A stretch of DNA of 64,000 bases from Micromonospora solifontis (GCF_003725545.1 NZ_RJLN01000003.1:62001-126000); one strand, 5' to 3'; positions 29,087 to 38,640 are shown, numbered from the stretch's first letter. The notes: a model not told the origin generated them from the letters alone. Made by a program: numbers and translations.

Positions 29087-29734
29087 ATGACGCAGCGTGG
29101 CCGTGCCACCAGGCCGACGGGGCCCTCCGGGCGACCCCGCCGGTCCGCCGGGCCCCGTACCGGGGACCCGAGCGGCGCGCCCCGCGGTGACCTGGCCGCC
29201 CGCCGGGCCCGGCTGCGCGAGGTGATCGAGCCGGTGGTCACCGCCGCCGGGTACGACCTCGAGGACCTCTCCGTCTCCCGCGCCGGTCGCCGGCACGTGG
29301 TCCGGGTGATCGTGGACGCCGACGGCGGGATCAACCTGGACGCCGTCGCCGACGTCTCCCGGGCGGTCTCCGCCGCGCTGGACGCGGCCGAGGAGGCCGG
29401 TGGCGACATCGTGGCCGGGGAGTACCAGCTGGAGGTCAGCTCGCCCGGCGTGGACCGGCCGCTCACCCTGCCCCGGCACTGGCGGCGCAACGTCGGCCGG
29501 CTGGTCAAGGTGACCGTGCGGGGCCCCGAGGGGGACCGGCAGCTCACCGGCCGGGTGGCCGGGGCGGACGACGAACACGTGGCGCTGGAGACCGACGCCG
29601 GCCGCGTGGACCATTCCTACGCCGAACTCGGACCCGGCCGGGTCCAGGTGGAGTTCAGCCGCCTCGACGAGATCGACGAGGCGGACGAGTTCGGTGACGA
29701 CGACGAAGATGATGTGGAGGACGAGGAGAGGTGA
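29087..29734 (+). CDS. rimP: Ribosome maturation factor RimP
   Basis: 215 residues. Required for 30S subunit maturation. Core domain at about 35-185 ([68 protein letters not shown]). It is longer than usual because of a basic N-terminal tail (residues 1-32, Arg/Pro/Gly) and a strongly acidic C-terminal tail (from [13 protein letters not shown] on). First gene of the rimP-nusA group; its stop overlaps the nusA GTG. Confidence 0.93.
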   Translation: MTQRGRATRPTGPSGRPRRSAGPRTGDPSGAPRGDLAARRARLREVIEPVVTAAGYDLEDLSVSRAGRRHVVRVIVDADGGINLDAVADVSRAVSAALDAAEEAGGDIVAGEYQLEVSSPGVDRPLTLPRHWRRNVGRLVKVTVRGPEGDRQLTGRVAGADDEHVALETDAGRVDHSYAELGPGRVQVEFSRLDEIDEADEFGDDDEDDVEDEER

Positions 29735-30774
29735 ACATCGACCTCGCGGCGCTGCGCGCACTGGAGCGCGAGCGGGAGATCCCGTTCGACACCATCCTCG
29801 CGGCGATCGAGACCGCGCTGCTGACCGCCTACCGGCACACCGAGGGCGCCGAGCCGCACGCCCGGGTGGAGATCGACCGCAAGACCGGGGCCGCCTCGGT
29901 CTACGCCCAGGAAGTGGACGCCGACGGCACCGTGGTGCGGGAGTGGGACGACACCCCGCACGACTTCGGCCGGATCGCCGCCATGACCGCGAAGCAGGTG
30001 ATCCTCCAGCGGCTGCGGGAGGCCACCGACGAGGTGCACTTCGGTGAGTACGTCGGCCGCGACGGCGACCTGGTCACCGGCGTGGTGCAGGCGCACGAGG
30101 CGCGGGCCGAGAAGGGCATCGTCAGCGTCGACCTGGGCAAGCTCGAGGGCGTCCTGCCCCAGTCCGAGCAGGTCCCCGGCGAGCGGTACGCGCACGGCGA
30201 GCGGATCCGCTGCGTGGTGGTGCACGTGGCCAAGGGAATGCGCGGCCCGCAGATCACGTTGTCCCGTTCGCACCCGGCACTGGTGAAGAAGCTCTTCGCC
30301 CTCGAGGTGCCGGAGATCGCCGACGGCACCGTGGAGATCGGGGCGATCGCGCGTGAGGCGGGTCACCGGACGAAGATCGCGGTGCGCTCGACCGCTCCCG
30401 GCGTGAACGCCAAGGGCGCCTGCATCGGCCCGATGGGCCAGCGGGTGCGCGCGGTGATGAGCGAGCTGCACGGCGAGAAGATCGACATCATCGACTGGTC
30501 GGACGATCCGGCCACCTTCGTCGGCAACGCGCTCTCGCCGGCCAAGGCCCTGCGGGTCGAGGTGGTCGACCTGGCCAGCCGGACCGCCCGGGTCACCGTC
30601 CCGGACTTCCAGCTGTCGCTGGCGATCGGGCGGGAAGGGCAGAATGCCCGGCTTGCTGCGCGGTTGACCGGTTGGCGGATCGACATCCGCTCCGACGCCG
30701 AGCAGCCGGGTGGGGCCGCGCGGAGCGGAGCTGATCACGTACCCGAGCCGGGCGGCGCGATCTCGAACAGCTAG
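29731..30774 (+). CDS. nusA: Transcription termination/antitermination factor NusA
   Basis: 347 residues, the short actinobacterial form without the C-terminal acidic repeats of E. coli. N-terminal RNA-polymerase-binding domain ([15 protein letters not shown]...), S1 domain (about 108-180; [23 protein letters not shown]), and two KH domains ([21 protein letters not shown] and [19 protein letters not shown]). Binds RNA polymerase and nascent RNA. Translation is coupled to rimP through GTGA at 29731-29734. Confidence 0.95.
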   Translation: MNIDLAALRALEREREIPFDTILAAIETALLTAYRHTEGAEPHARVEIDRKTGAASVYAQEVDADGTVVREWDDTPHDFGRIAAMTAKQVILQRLREATDEVHFGEYVGRDGDLVTGVVQAHEARAEKGIVSVDLGKLEGVLPQSEQVPGERYAHGERIRCVVVHVAKGMRGPQITLSRSHPALVKKLFALEVPEIADGTVEIGAIAREAGHRTKIAVRSTAPGVNAKGACIGPMGQRVRAVMSELHGEKIDIIDWSDDPATFVGNALSPAKALRVEVVDLASRTARVTVPDFQLSLAIGREGQNARLAARLTGWRIDIRSDAEQPGGAARSGADHVPEPGGAISNS

Positions 30775-30777
30775 GGG

Positions 30778-30783
30778 TAGACT
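30778..30783 (+). promoter_or_regulatory. Leaderless -10 box for ylxR, just after nusA
   Basis: TAGACT, 7 nt before the GTG at 30791 and only 3 nt after the nusA stop, so ylxR-infB can be transcribed independently of nusA. Confidence 0.5.
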
Positions 30784-30790
30784 TCCTCCA

Positions 30791-31126
30791 GTGGCACGAC
30801 GCGCGCTACCGGAACGCACCTGTGTGGGCTGCCGGAAGCGGGCGCCGGCCAGCGAGTTGCTGCGGATCGTCGCGGTCGGCGACGAGGCTGGTCATTACAG
30901 CCTCCGGGCCGATCCGGCCCGCAGACTGCCGGGTCGGGGAGCGAACATGCACCCGGATCCGGCCTGCTTCGCGCAAGCGGTGCGGCGCCGCGCCTTCGGG
31001 CGGGCGCTGCGTGTCACCGGGATCGTCGATCACGGTGCGCTGGCGGAGCACGTTGACGCGCAACCCCCGACGACCGGTCAACCCGACCGGTCGAGGGTCG
31101 CTAGCAAGGTAGGACGACCGACATGA
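30791..31126 (+). CDS. ylxR: YlxR (DUF448) RNA-binding protein
   Basis: 111 residues. The RTCVGCRKRAPASELLRI signature and the PGRGANMHPDPACFAQAVRR segment define the family. In Bacillus the homologue (RnpM) binds RNase P RNA; the position between nusA and infB is conserved throughout bacteria. The GTG at 30791 is chosen because of the TAGACT box 7 nt upstream. The last 20 residues are polar and variable. Confidence 0.9.
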   Translation: MARRALPERTCVGCRKRAPASELLRIVAVGDEAGHYSLRADPARRLPGRGANMHPDPACFAQAVRRRAFGRALRVTGIVDHGALAEHVDAQPPTTGQPDRSRVASKVGRPT

Positions 31127-31172
31127 GCACACGATGAAGTCCCTGAAATGACCAGGCTTCAAGTGCACGAGT

Positions 31173-31204
31173 GAGGTCGCTGCGGGTGCTGCCCGCACGA
31201 CCTC
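31173..31204 (+). promoter_or_regulatory. Structured infB leader hairpin
   Basis: GAGGTCG (31173-31179) pairs with CGACCTC (31198-31204) around a second stem GCGGG/CCCGC (31182-31186, 31192-31196). The ribosome-binding site of infB follows within 6 nt. Could be a terminator for ylxR transcripts, a processing site or a translational control element. Confidence 0.45.
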
Positions 31205-31219
31205 GGAGTGAGGAGTGCA

Positions 31220-34200
31220 GTGGCAGGTAAGGCCCGCGTACACGAGCTTGCCAAAGAGCTCGGGGTCGAAAGCAAGACCGTTCTCGCCAAGCTCAAGGAG
31301 ATGGGCGAGTTCGTGAAGTCCGCGTCCAGCACCGTCGAGGCGCCCGTCGCCCGACGGCTGCGTGGCGCTTTCGTCGCATCCGCCGGTGGTTCCTCGGCGC
31401 CGACCGCCCCGCCGGCGGCCGCCCCGAGCCCGGCACCGACCCCGACGCCGACCCCGACCCCGGGTGCCCCCCGGGTCTCGGCCAAGCCGATGCCGCCCCG
31501 GCGGCCGGCCGCGCCGACCCCTGGACCGAAGCCCAAGGGCCCGGTCCCCGGCCCGCCGCAGCCGGCGACCCCGGTCGCCAAGCCGGCGAGCGCGCACGAC
31601 ATCGAGGTGGCGGCCGCCGAGGCACGCGCCGCCGCGCTGAAGGCTGAGCAGGAGGCCGCGGTGAAGGCCGCTCAGGCCGCCCGCCAGCAGCAGCGCGAGA
31701 ACGTCCGCCGGGAGCCGCCGACCGAGGGCGGTCCCCGTCCCGGTCCGCGTCCCGGCCCGAACGCCGTGCCGCCGCGTCCGGGTACCCCGGCCGCCGGTCG
31801 TCCCGGCGCGCCGAGCCCGGGTCCGGGCGGACGTCCGGGTGGCCGTCCGCCGGCGCGCGGCGCCGGCAACAACCCGTTCGGCATCCAGGGTGGCCAGCAG
31901 CGGCCGCCGGCCGCCGGTGCGGGCGGTCCCCGTCCCAGCCCGGCCGGCATGCCGCCGCGGCCCAGCCCGGCCTCCATGCCGCCGCGGCCCAGCCCGGCGT
32001 CGATGCCGAGCCAGCGTCCGACCACGGGTCGCCCCGGCGGCCCCGGTGGTGGTCGTGGCGGTCCCGGTGGCGGCGCGGGTCGTCCCGGCGGCGGTGGCGG
32101 TGGCTACCGTGGCGGTCCCGGTGGTGGCGGCGGTGGCGGTGGCTACCGTGGCGGTCCCGGCGGTGGTGGCGGCGGTGGCGGTGGCTACCGTGGCGGCCCC
32201 GGCGGTGGCGGCGGTGCCGGTGCCGGTGGTGGCTTCCGTCCGGGTGGTCCGGCCGGTGGCGCCGGCCGTCCGGGTGGTGGCGGTCGTGGCCGTGGCGGCG
32301 GCGCCGCGGGTGCCTTCGGGCGTCCGGGTGGTCGGCCGACCCGCGGTCGCAAGTCCAAGAAGCAGCGCAGACAGGAGTTCGACAACCTGTCGGCCCCGAC
32401 CATGTCCTCGGGTGCTCCCCGGGGCCAGGGTCAGGTCGTCCGGCTGTCCCGTGGCGCCTCGCTGTCGGACTTCGCCGACAAGATCAACGCCAACCCGGGT
32501 TCGCTGGTCCAGGAGATGTTCAACCTGGGCGAGATGGTGACCGCGACCCAGTCGTGCTCCGACGACACCCTGCTGCTGCTGGGTGAGCACCTCGGTTTCG
32601 ACGTGCAGATCGTCAGCCCGGAGGACGAGGATCGCGAGCTGCTCGCGCAGTTCAACATCGACCTCGACGCCGAGGTGGCGGCGGACCGCCTGGTCAGCCG
32701 TGCGCCGGTGGTGACCGTCATGGGTCACGTCGACCACGGTAAGACCAAGCTGCTCGACGCGATCCGCAAGGCGAACGTCGTGGCCGGCGAGGCGGGCGGC
32801 ATCACCCAGCACATCGGTGCCTACCAGGTGCACGTCCCGCACGACGGCGTGGACCGCGCGGTCACCTTCATCGACACCCCGGGTCACGAGGCGTTCACCG
32901 CCATGCGTGCCCGTGGTGCCCAGGTCACGGACATCGTGATCCTGGTGGTGGCGGCCGACGACGGCGTGATGCCGCAGACCATCGAGGCGCTCAACCACGC
33001 CAAGGCGGCGGACGTGCCGATCGTGGTCGCGGTCAACAAGGTCGACAAGCCGGAGGCGAACCCGGACAAGGTCCGCCAGCAGCTGACCGAGTACGGCCTG
33101 GTCGCCGAGGAGTACGGCGGCGACACCATGTTCGTCAACGTGGCGGCCAAGCCCGGCATCGGCATCGAGGACCTCCTCGAGGCCGTGCTGCTGACCGCCG
33201 ACGCGTCGCTGGAGCTGACCGCTCCGATCGACGGGCCGGCGCAGGGTGTCGCGATCGAGGCGCACCTGGACAAGGGCCGCGGTGCGGTGGCGACGGTGCT
33301 GGTGCAGAAGGGCACCCTCCGGGCCGGCGACTCGATCGTCGCCGGTGGGGCGCACGGCCGGGTCCGGGCCATGCTCGACGAGAACGGCAAGCCGGTCGAC
33401 GAGGCCGGTCCGGCGCGTCCGGTCATGGTGCTCGGTCTGACCACGGTGCCGGGAGCGGGTGACACCTTCCTGGCCGCCGAGGACGACCGGACCGTGCGGC
33501 AGATCGCCGAGCAGCGGCAGGCGCGGCGGCGGGCGGCGGCATTCGCCAACTCCCGTGGCCGGGCGACCCTCGAGACGCTCATGGAGCAGCTCAAGGAGGG
33601 CGAGAAGACCTCGCTCAACCTGGTGCTCAAGGGCGATGTCTCCGGTTCCGTGGAGGCCCTCGAGGACGCGCTGTTCAACCTCGACATCCCGGAGGAGGTC
33701 CAGCTTCGGATCATCCACCGGGGCGTGGGTGCGATCACCGAGAGCGACGTCATGCTCGCGAGCGCCTCGTCGGAGGCGGTCACGATCATCGGCTTCAACG
33801 TGCGGGCCGCCAACAAGGTCCGCGAGATCGCCGACCGCGAGGGCGTGGAGATCCGGTACTACACGGTCATCTACCAGGCCATCGAGGAGATCGACGCCGC
33901 GCTCAAGGGTCTGCTCAAGCCGGAGTACGAGGAGGTCGAGCTGGGGACCGCGGAGATCCGCGACGTCTTCCGCTCGTCCAAGATCGGCAACATCTCCGGC
34001 TGCATCGTCCGGTCCGGCCTCATCCGCCGCAACGCCAAGGCGCGGCTGCTGCGGGACGGGGCGGTCGTGGCGGACAACCTCACGATCAGCTCCCTGAAGC
34101 GGTTCAAGGACGACGCGACGGAGGTCCGCGAGGGCTTCGAGTGCGGTCTGACGCTGGGCGGTTTCAACAACGTCCAGGTCGGCGACATCATCGAGACCTT

Positions 34201-34228
34201 CGAGATGCGCGAGAAGCCGCGCGCCTGA
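31220..34228 (+). CDS. infB: Translation initiation factor IF-2
   Basis: 1002 residues from the GTG at 31220 (GAGGAG 31210-31215). GTPase that places initiator tRNA on the 30S subunit. IF2N domain (1-55; [23 protein letters not shown]), a very long low-complexity linker (about 60-385) first Pro/Ala rich then Gly/Arg rich with [10 protein letters not shown] repeats, second IF2N (about 415-465), G domain (about 495-665; [28 protein letters not shown]), domains II-IV to the C-terminus. A GTG 12 nt upstream is also in frame. Confidence 0.96.
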   Translation: MAGKARVHELAKELGVESKTVLAKLKEMGEFVKSASSTVEAPVARRLRGAFVASAGGSSAPTAPPAAAPSPAPTPTPTPTPGAPRVSAKPMPPRRPAAPTPGPKPKGPVPGPPQPATPVAKPASAHDIEVAAAEARAAALKAEQEAAVKAAQAARQQQRENVRREPPTEGGPRPGPRPGPNAVPPRPGTPAAGRPGAPSPGPGGRPGGRPPARGAGNNPFGIQGGQQRPPAAGAGGPRPSPAGMPPRPSPASMPPRPSPASMPSQRPTTGRPGGPGGGRGGPGGGAGRPGGGGGGYRGGPGGGGGGGGYRGGPGGGGGGGGGYRGGPGGGGGAGAGGGFRPGGPAGGAGRPGGGGRGRGGGAAGAFGRPGGRPTRGRKSKKQRRQEFDNLSAPTMSSGAPRGQGQVVRLSRGASLSDFADKINANPGSLVQEMFNLGEMVTATQSCSDDTLLLLGEHLGFDVQIVSPEDEDRELLAQFNIDLDAEVAADRLVSRAPVVTVMGHVDHGKTKLLDAIRKANVVAGEAGGITQHIGAYQVHVPHDGVDRAVTFIDTPGHEAFTAMRARGAQVTDIVILVVAADDGVMPQTIEALNHAKAADVPIVVAVNKVDKPEANPDKVRQQLTEYGLVAEEYGGDTMFVNVAAKPGIGIEDLLEAVLLTADASLELTAPIDGPAQGVAIEAHLDKGRGAVATVLVQKGTLRAGDSIVAGGAHGRVRAMLDENGKPVDEAGPARPVMVLGLTTVPGAGDTFLAAEDDRTVRQIAEQRQARRRAAAFANSRGRATLETLMEQLKEGEKTSLNLVLKGDVSGSVEALEDALFNLDIPEEVQLRIIHRGVGAITESDVMLASASSEAVTIIGFNVRAANKVREIADREGVEIRYYTVIYQAIEEIDAALKGLLKPEYEEVELGTAEIRDVFRSSKIGNISGCIVRSGLIRRNAKARLLRDGAVVADNLTISSLKRFKDDATEVREGFECGLTLGGFNNVQVGDIIETFEMREKPRA

Positions 34229-34242
34229 GCGGCGTGAACGAC

Positions 34243-34283
34243 CGGCGACGGCCGGGGCCTCCGGGCCCCGGCCGTCGCCGTTT
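34243..34283 (+). terminator. Intrinsic terminator after infB
   Basis: Perfect 17-bp stem (34243-34259 and 34264-34280) with loop TCCG, followed by TTT. Begins 14 bp after the infB stop. Confidence 0.85.
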
Positions 34284-34307
34284 CCGCAGGCTGGAACAAT
34301 CTCCGAC

Positions 34308-35360
34308 GTGCTCAGGTACGCGCTGCTTCTCGCCCCGTCCGCCAACCGGGTCTACGCCGACGCCGCCGGCCGGCTGGCCCGCGCCGAGCTGGAGATCTTC
34401 GCCGGGGCGGGAGTGCTCGACACGGCTCCGGTGGACGCCGCGGTCGAGCGCATCGGCGGGGTGGAGTACCTGACCTTCGCCGCCCCGGAGCCCGGCCCGG
34501 GCCGGCGCGACCTGGCCTACCTGGCCAACCTGTCGGCGGCGTACGCGCTGTTCGAGCGGGTCGGGGAGGACCTGCTGCGGCCGGTGCCGCTGCACCCGCT
34601 CGCCCGGTACGACTCCGATCTGATCACCATCCCGAAGTACGCCGGCAAGACCAACGAGCAGTTCACCCGGCTGCTGCTCAACGCCACGGTGCTCGCCTCC
34701 GCGTCGGCCGGCGCGATGCTGGACCGGCAGCTGGTGGTCCTCGACCCGCTCTGCGGCCGGGGCACCACCCTCAACCAGGCCCTGATGTACGGCTACGACG
34801 GCATCGGCGTCGAGCACGACGGCAAGGACGTGGACGCGTACGCGGCGTTCCTGCGTACCTGGCTGCGGCGCAAGCGGCACAAGCACACCGCCGAGACGGT
34901 GCCGGTGCGCCGGGATCGCAAGCTCGTCGCCCGGCGCTTCGAGGCGGTGCTCGCCCCCTCCCACGACGCGCACCGGGCCGGAGCCACCCAGCGGGTCACC
35001 GTGCTGCACACCGACACCACCCGGGCCCGGGAGGTGCTCCGGCCCCGCTGCGCCGACGTGATCGTCACCGACGCCCCGTACGGGGTGGCGCACGGCAGCC
35101 GTACCGGGCAGGGCCTGTCCCGCAGCCCGCTCGACCTGCTCACCGCCGCCGTGCCGGTCTGGCGGGAACTGCTGCGCCCCGGCGGGGCGCTCGGGCTGTC
35201 CTGGAACACCCACGTGGCACCCCGGGCCGCCGCCGAGGCGGTGTTGACCGGAGCGGGCCTGCGGGTGGTGGACGGGCCGGGCTACCTCGGCCTGGCGCAC
35301 CGGGTGGACCAGGCGATCGAGCGGGACGTGCTGGTGGCCGTGGCGGCGGAAAACGGGTGA
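34308..35360 (+). CDS. Trm-G10/Trm11-like SAM-dependent RNA (or DNA) methyltransferase
   Basis: 350 residues. The N-terminal half resembles a THUMP-like region; the Rossmann-fold catalytic half has VLDPLCGRGTTLNQALMYGY (SAM site) and VIVTDAPYGVAHGSR, corresponding to the DPPYG motif of guanine-N2 methyltransferases, with D-A-P-Y in place of D-P-P-Y. Position among translation genes favours tRNA as substrate. The start GTG lies 7 nt after an AACAAT sequence (34295-34300), a weak leaderless -10. Confidence 0.75.
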   Translation: MLRYALLLAPSANRVYADAAGRLARAELEIFAGAGVLDTAPVDAAVERIGGVEYLTFAAPEPGPGRRDLAYLANLSAAYALFERVGEDLLRPVPLHPLARYDSDLITIPKYAGKTNEQFTRLLLNATVLASASAGAMLDRQLVVLDPLCGRGTTLNQALMYGYDGIGVEHDGKDVDAYAAFLRTWLRRKRHKHTAETVPVRRDRKLVARRFEAVLAPSHDAHRAGATQRVTVLHTDTTRAREVLRPRCADVIVTDAPYGVAHGSRTGQGLSRSPLDLLTAAVPVWRELLRPGGALGLSWNTHVAPRAAAEAVLTGAGLRVVDGPGYLGLAHRVDQAIERDVLVAVAAENG

Positions 35361-35379
35361 CCGGGGCGCGCCGCTGCCG

Positions 35380-35385
35380 TACCGT
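35380..35385 (+). promoter_or_regulatory. Leaderless -10 box for the DUF503 gene
   Basis: TACCGT, 8 nt before the GTG at 35394. Confidence 0.45.
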
Positions 35386-35393
35386 TGCTCGCC

Positions 35394-35687
35394 GTGTACA
35401 CGGGAACCGCGCACTTCGACCTGTTGCTGCCGGGGGACTCCCGGTCCCTGAAGGCCAAGCGGTCGTACGTCCGGCCGATCGTCGCCGCGTTGCGCCGGTT
35501 CGAGGTGTCCGCCGCCGAGGTCGGGGCGCTCGACCTGCACGGCCGGGCCCAGATCGGGGTGGCCGTGGTGGCCGCCGAGGCGGCGCACGTCCGCGAGGTG
35601 CTCGACTCGTGCGAGCGGCTGGTCGCCGCCCGCCCGGAGACCGAGCTGCTCTCCGTCCGCCGCCGCCTCTACGGCGCGGAGGACTGA
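35394..35687 (+). CDS. DUF503 protein (YlxP-like)
   Basis: 97 residues from a GTG at 35394. The motif LLPGDSRSLKAKRSYVRPIV and the following FEVSAAEV/IGVAVVAAEAAHVREVL identify DUF503, a small ferredoxin-like fold found next to rbfA in many Gram-positive bacteria (ylxP in Bacillus). A role in ribosome assembly is suspected from this synteny. A TTG at 35385 would add three residues but lies in the -10 box. Confidence 0.85.
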   Translation: MYTGTAHFDLLLPGDSRSLKAKRSYVRPIVAALRRFEVSAAEVGALDLHGRAQIGVAVVAAEAAHVREVLDSCERLVAARPETELLSVRRRLYGAED

Positions 35688-35702
35688 GCCGCGCCGCCCA
35701 AG

Positions 35703-35759
35703 CGGTTAGGAAGGGGCCCTTTACCCGCATGAGGCGTTAACAGGGGGCCCTTCCTTACA
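35703..35759. repeat. GGGCCC palindromic repeat, copy A
   Basis: Imperfect inverted repeat of about 57 bp with arms TTAGGAAGGGGCCC and GGGCCCTTCCTTA. On the minus strand its first 25 nt match copy B (54249 onward) at 22 of 25 positions, including the GGGCCCCnTGTTAAC core. Confidence 0.6.
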
Positions 35760-35889
35760 CCCGGCGGCCCTGCGCGGGTGGCGGGGCGGCGCGGGTAGTG
35801 TTCGAGATGTTGGGCGGTCGGACCCGGCGGCGCCCGCGCCGTCGTGCCCGGCCGTCGTGGGTAGCAGGGTGATCCTGGAGGTGGGGGAC

Positions 35890-36450
35890 ATGACGGATCC
35901 GGCCAAGGTACGCCGGCACGCGGAGCGCATCCGTGAGCTGGTCGCGTCGGTGGTGCGGAGCCAGATCAAGGACCCCCGGCTCGGGATGATCACCATCACT
36001 GACGCCCGGATCACCGCCGACCTGCGCGACGCCACCGTCTTCTACACCGTGCTCGGCGACGCGGCGGCCCAGGCCAGCACGGCCGCCGCCCTGGAGAGCG
36101 CCAAGGGCATGCTGCGCAGCACCGTCGGCAAGGCGCTCGGGCTGCGCCACTCGCCGACCCTGACCTTCGTCCTCGACGACGTGCAGGACCAGGTCAAGCA
36201 CATCGACGACCTGCTCGCCGCGGCCCGGACCGCCGACGCCGAGGTGCAGCGGCTGGCCGCCGGCGCGCAGTACGCCGGCGAGGCCCAGCCGTACCGGCTG
36301 GACGTTGAGGACGCCGAGGACGCCGGCGACGGTGCCGAGGGCGACGGTGCCGAGGGCGACGGTGCCGAGGGCGAGGGTGCCGAGGGCGACGGTGCCGAGG
36401 GCGAGGGTGCCGAGGGCGACGACGAGCCGCGCGGCGGCGTCGGCCGGTGA
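35890..36450 (+). CDS. rbfA: Ribosome-binding factor A
   Basis: 186 residues. KH-fold factor for 16S rRNA 5'-end processing and 30S assembly: KVRRHAERIRELVASVVRSQ, KDPRLGMITITDARITADLR, LRHSPTLTFVLDD. The usual protein ends near residue 125; here an acidic tail follows with six tandem GAEG(D/E) units (about residues 148-177) encoded by a 15-bp minisatellite. A strong GGAGGTGGGGG site stands before the ATG. The stop overlaps the next GTG. Confidence 0.93.
   Translation: MTDPAKVRRHAERIRELVASVVRSQIKDPRLGMITITDARITADLRDATVFYTVLGDAAAQASTAAALESAKGMLRSTVGKALGLRHSPTLTFVLDDVQDQVKHIDDLLAAARTADAEVQRLAAGAQYAGEAQPYRLDVEDAEDAGDGAEGDGAEGDGAEGEGAEGDGAEGEGAEGDDEPRGGVGR
36331..36420 (+). repeat. 15-bp minisatellite inside rbfA (6 copies)
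   Basis: Six head-to-tail copies of GGTGCCGAGGGCGA(C/G), the only variation being the last base (pattern C, C, G, C, G, C). Each encodes GAEGD or GAEGE, so copy-number change would keep the frame. Confidence 0.95.
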
Positions 36451-37493
36451 CCGCTCCCGCCGAGGGCGGCGCGCCGGCCGGCGCCGGCCCCACCGACGCC
36501 GACTGGGCGGCCGCCGTCGCGGCGGTACGCGCGCTCCCCGCCGCCGCCCGAGTGCTGCTGATCTGCCACGTCAACCCGGACGGCGACGCGCTGGGCAGCA
36601 TGCTCGGCTTCGGGCTGGGCCTGCGCCGGTTCGGCGTACGGAATCTCCAGGCGACCTTCCCCGGGCCGCCCGGGGTGCCCGAGCCGTTCCGCTGGCTGCC
36701 CGGGTTGGAGCTGCTGGTTCCGCAGGACGAGGCGTACCTGGATCCGGATCTGGTGATCTGCTTCGACGCGGCGAGCGAGTCGCGGCTGGGTGACCTGGTC
36801 GACCGGCTGGACAAGGCCGGGGCGGCGCTGGTGCTGGACCATCACGCCTCCAACACCCGGTTCGGCGGCATCCACCTGGTCGACCCGCACGCGGCGGCCA
36901 CCTCGGTGGTCGCCGAAGGGCTGCTGGACCGGCTCGGGGTGCCGCTGGACGCGGAGATCGCGGCCTGCCTCTACGTGGCGCTGAGCACCGACACCGGCTC
37001 GTTCCGCTTCGAGGCCACCACCCCCGCGGTGCACGAGATGGCGGCGCGGCTGCTGGCGACCGGCATCCGCCCCGGGGACATCTCGCGGCTGATCTTCGAC
37101 ACCCGGCCGTTCGGCGCGGTCCGGCTCTTCGGCGAGGTGCTGGTCCGCGCCCGGCTGGAGCGGGCGGCCGCCGCCGGGCGCGGGCTGGTCTGGACGTACG
37201 CCACCCGGGAGGACCTGGCCCGGCACGACCAGCCCGCGTACGTCCTGGAGGCGCTGATCGACTCCGTTCGCTGCACGGCCGAGGCCGACGTGAGCTGCGT
37301 GGTGAAGCAGGTGGCTGACGCCGAGTGGGCGGTCTCGCTGCGCAGCAAGGGCGCGGTGGACGTCAGCGCGGTGGCGGTGGCGCTCGGCGGCGGTGGCCAC
37401 CGGTTCGCGGCCGGGTTCACCGGGCGGGGCAGCGTCGACGAGGTGGTGGACCGGATCCGCGCCGAACTGGGCGGGGCCCTGCTGACCGGCTGA
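36447..37493 (+). CDS. DHH/DHHA1 phosphoesterase (NrnA-like)
   Basis: 348 residues. Degrades short oligoribonucleotides and/or 3'-phosphoadenosine 5'-phosphate. DHH motifs: ICHVNPDGDALGSMLG, LVICFDAASESRLGD, VLDHHASNTRFG, STDTGSFRF; DHHA1 GGGGHRFAAGFTG near the end. This gene commonly follows rbfA in Gram-positive bacteria. Translation is coupled to rbfA through GTGA at 36447-36450. Confidence 0.9.
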   Translation: MTAPAEGGAPAGAGPTDADWAAAVAAVRALPAAARVLLICHVNPDGDALGSMLGFGLGLRRFGVRNLQATFPGPPGVPEPFRWLPGLELLVPQDEAYLDPDLVICFDAASESRLGDLVDRLDKAGAALVLDHHASNTRFGGIHLVDPHAAATSVVAEGLLDRLGVPLDAEIAACLYVALSTDTGSFRFEATTPAVHEMAARLLATGIRPGDISRLIFDTRPFGAVRLFGEVLVRARLERAAAAGRGLVWTYATREDLARHDQPAYVLEALIDSVRCTAEADVSCVVKQVADAEWAVSLRSKGAVDVSAVAVALGGGGHRFAAGFTGRGSVDEVVDRIRAELGGALLTG

Positions 37494-37558
37494 GATCAGG
37501 GATTACTCCGGGGCGTGCCGCTCTTCCCGCGTTCCGTGACGCTGAGGACAATCGGGAG

Positions 37559-37966
37559 ATGGATCACCCCCGAGAGCTCACCGTCGAGGCGCCCCGAGCC
37601 TGGGACCGTCCGATCGTCTCCGTGCCGGTGCTGGTCTGCCTCTCCCTGGTGGGTGGCCAGCTCCCGTCCTTCTCCGCGCAGGCCAACCTCTACACGCTCG
37701 GCACCGGTGGCGCGCTGATCTGGATCGGCCTCAGCAACCGGGTGCCCCGCCGGGCCGCCCCCCGCCGGCTGCCCCGGGGCGCGGTCTGGTGGCTGTTGCC
37801 GGTCACCGTCTTCGGGGTGTTCGAGGGGGTGACCTTCGTGTTGGCGGTGGGGGACGAGTTCCCCACCTTCTCCCGGCTGGCCGACCCGCTGCTGGAGGAC
37901 CACCTGGTCCGCTCGGCGGCCTGGTTCGGCTGGCTGTCCGCGTTCTGGGGACTGGCCCGCCGATGA
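37559..37966 (+). CDS. Membrane protein of unknown function (four helices)
   Basis: 135 residues with four hydrophobic segments (about 18-38, 43-60, 73-97, 115-133). I do not recognise the family. A GACAAT sequence 6 nt before the ATG at 37559 could be a weak leaderless -10. Overlaps the next small gene by 4 bp, so the two probably form a membrane pair. Confidence 0.65.
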   Translation: MDHPRELTVEAPRAWDRPIVSVPVLVCLSLVGGQLPSFSAQANLYTLGTGGALIWIGLSNRVPRRAAPRRLPRGAVWWLLPVTVFGVFEGVTFVLAVGDEFPTFSRLADPLLEDHLVRSAAWFGWLSAFWGLARR

Positions 37967-38175
37967 TGCGCGCCCTGGCGATCGGTGGATTCCTGACCGC
38001 GCTGCTGCTCTTCGCGGCCGTGGAGTGGGCCGCCCGGCGGGAGGGGTCGCGGATCCCGTCCCTCGCCGAGGTCTGCGCCTTCGTGATGCGCTACGAGGTC
38101 GGTCCGGTGCCGGTGGGCCGGATCGGTCTGTTCGGCTTCTGGTGGTGGCTGGGCTGGCACTTCCTGGCCCGGTGA
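37963..38175 (+). CDS. Small membrane protein
   Basis: 70 residues starting in the ATGA that ends the previous gene. One N-terminal hydrophobic helix (ALAIGGFLTALLLFAAVEWA), a charged middle (ARREGSRIPSLAEVCAF) and a C-terminal tryptophan-rich helix (FGFWWWLGWHFLAR). Function unknown; dependent on its upstream neighbour by position. Confidence 0.65.
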   Translation: MMRALAIGGFLTALLLFAAVEWAARREGSRIPSLAEVCAFVMRYEVGPVPVGRIGLFGFWWWLGWHFLAR

Positions 38176-38246
38176 CCCGTCACCGCCGCGTGTCCGGATG
38201 GCGGGAACAGTGGGCACCAGGTGGAAAATGAACGTTAACTTGGGTG

Positions 38247-38276
38247 CGTGACCGGCGCTCTCCGGCGCTGGTCACG
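38247..38276. terminator. Hairpin after the small membrane gene pair
   Basis: CGTGACCGGCGC (38247-38258) and GCGCTGGTCACG (38265-38276), 11 of 12 pairs, short loop, 71 bp past the stop. Confidence 0.45.
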
Positions 38277-38441
38277 GGCGGTGGCGCCACACCCGGTGCC
38301 GCCTCCCTCCAGGGTCGGACCGACCCGGGCTCACGCTGCCAGGCGAGCCGCTCCGGTGATCCCGGACCGCTGCCGGGCGTCCTCCACACGCCCGTGAGGG
38401 CCACCGTGCCGGTGGTCCGCGCACCCTGGAAGGGAACTCCG

Positions 38442-38540
38442 ATGGCGACCAAGCACAAGCCGCAGACCGACACCACCACCGACGAGGCGCGCGAGCAGAT
38501 GCGCCGCGCGCTGCAGACGTCGATGGACACCCGTCAGTGA
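38442..38540 (+). CDS. Possible 32-residue small protein
   Basis: Starts at ATG 38442 after a good GGAAGGGAA ribosome-binding site. Highly charged and Thr-rich (MATKHKPQTDTTTDEAREQM...). No family recognised. It occupies an otherwise empty stretch, and the strong ribosome-binding site is the main support. Confidence 0.4.
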   Translation: MATKHKPQTDTTTDEAREQMRRALQTSMDTRQ

Positions 38541-38605
38541 CGACGGGCTTCAGGTCGCCGCGCGGCACCAGGCGCGCCGAGCTGAAGTCGTCGCAGCCGA
38601 CCGCG

Positions 38606-38640
38606 CGGCGGTGACGCGGGCCGCACCGACGTCACCGCCG
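38606..38640. terminator. Inverted repeat after the small ORF
   Basis: Perfect 11-bp arms CGGCGGTGACG (38606-38616) and CGTCACCGCCG (38630-38640), 13-nt loop. Confidence 0.5.

Noticed and set aside
30806..34345. Minus-strand open frame of 1179 codons over infB
   Set aside because: Antisense of infB with repetitive Thr/Ala/Gly stretches mirroring the IF-2 linker; no motif or ribosome-binding site.
36331..36420. Tandem repeats considered as a CRISPR array
   Set aside because: Units are contiguous, without unique spacers, and in frame within rbfA. The same applies to the 17-bp array at 41489-41579.
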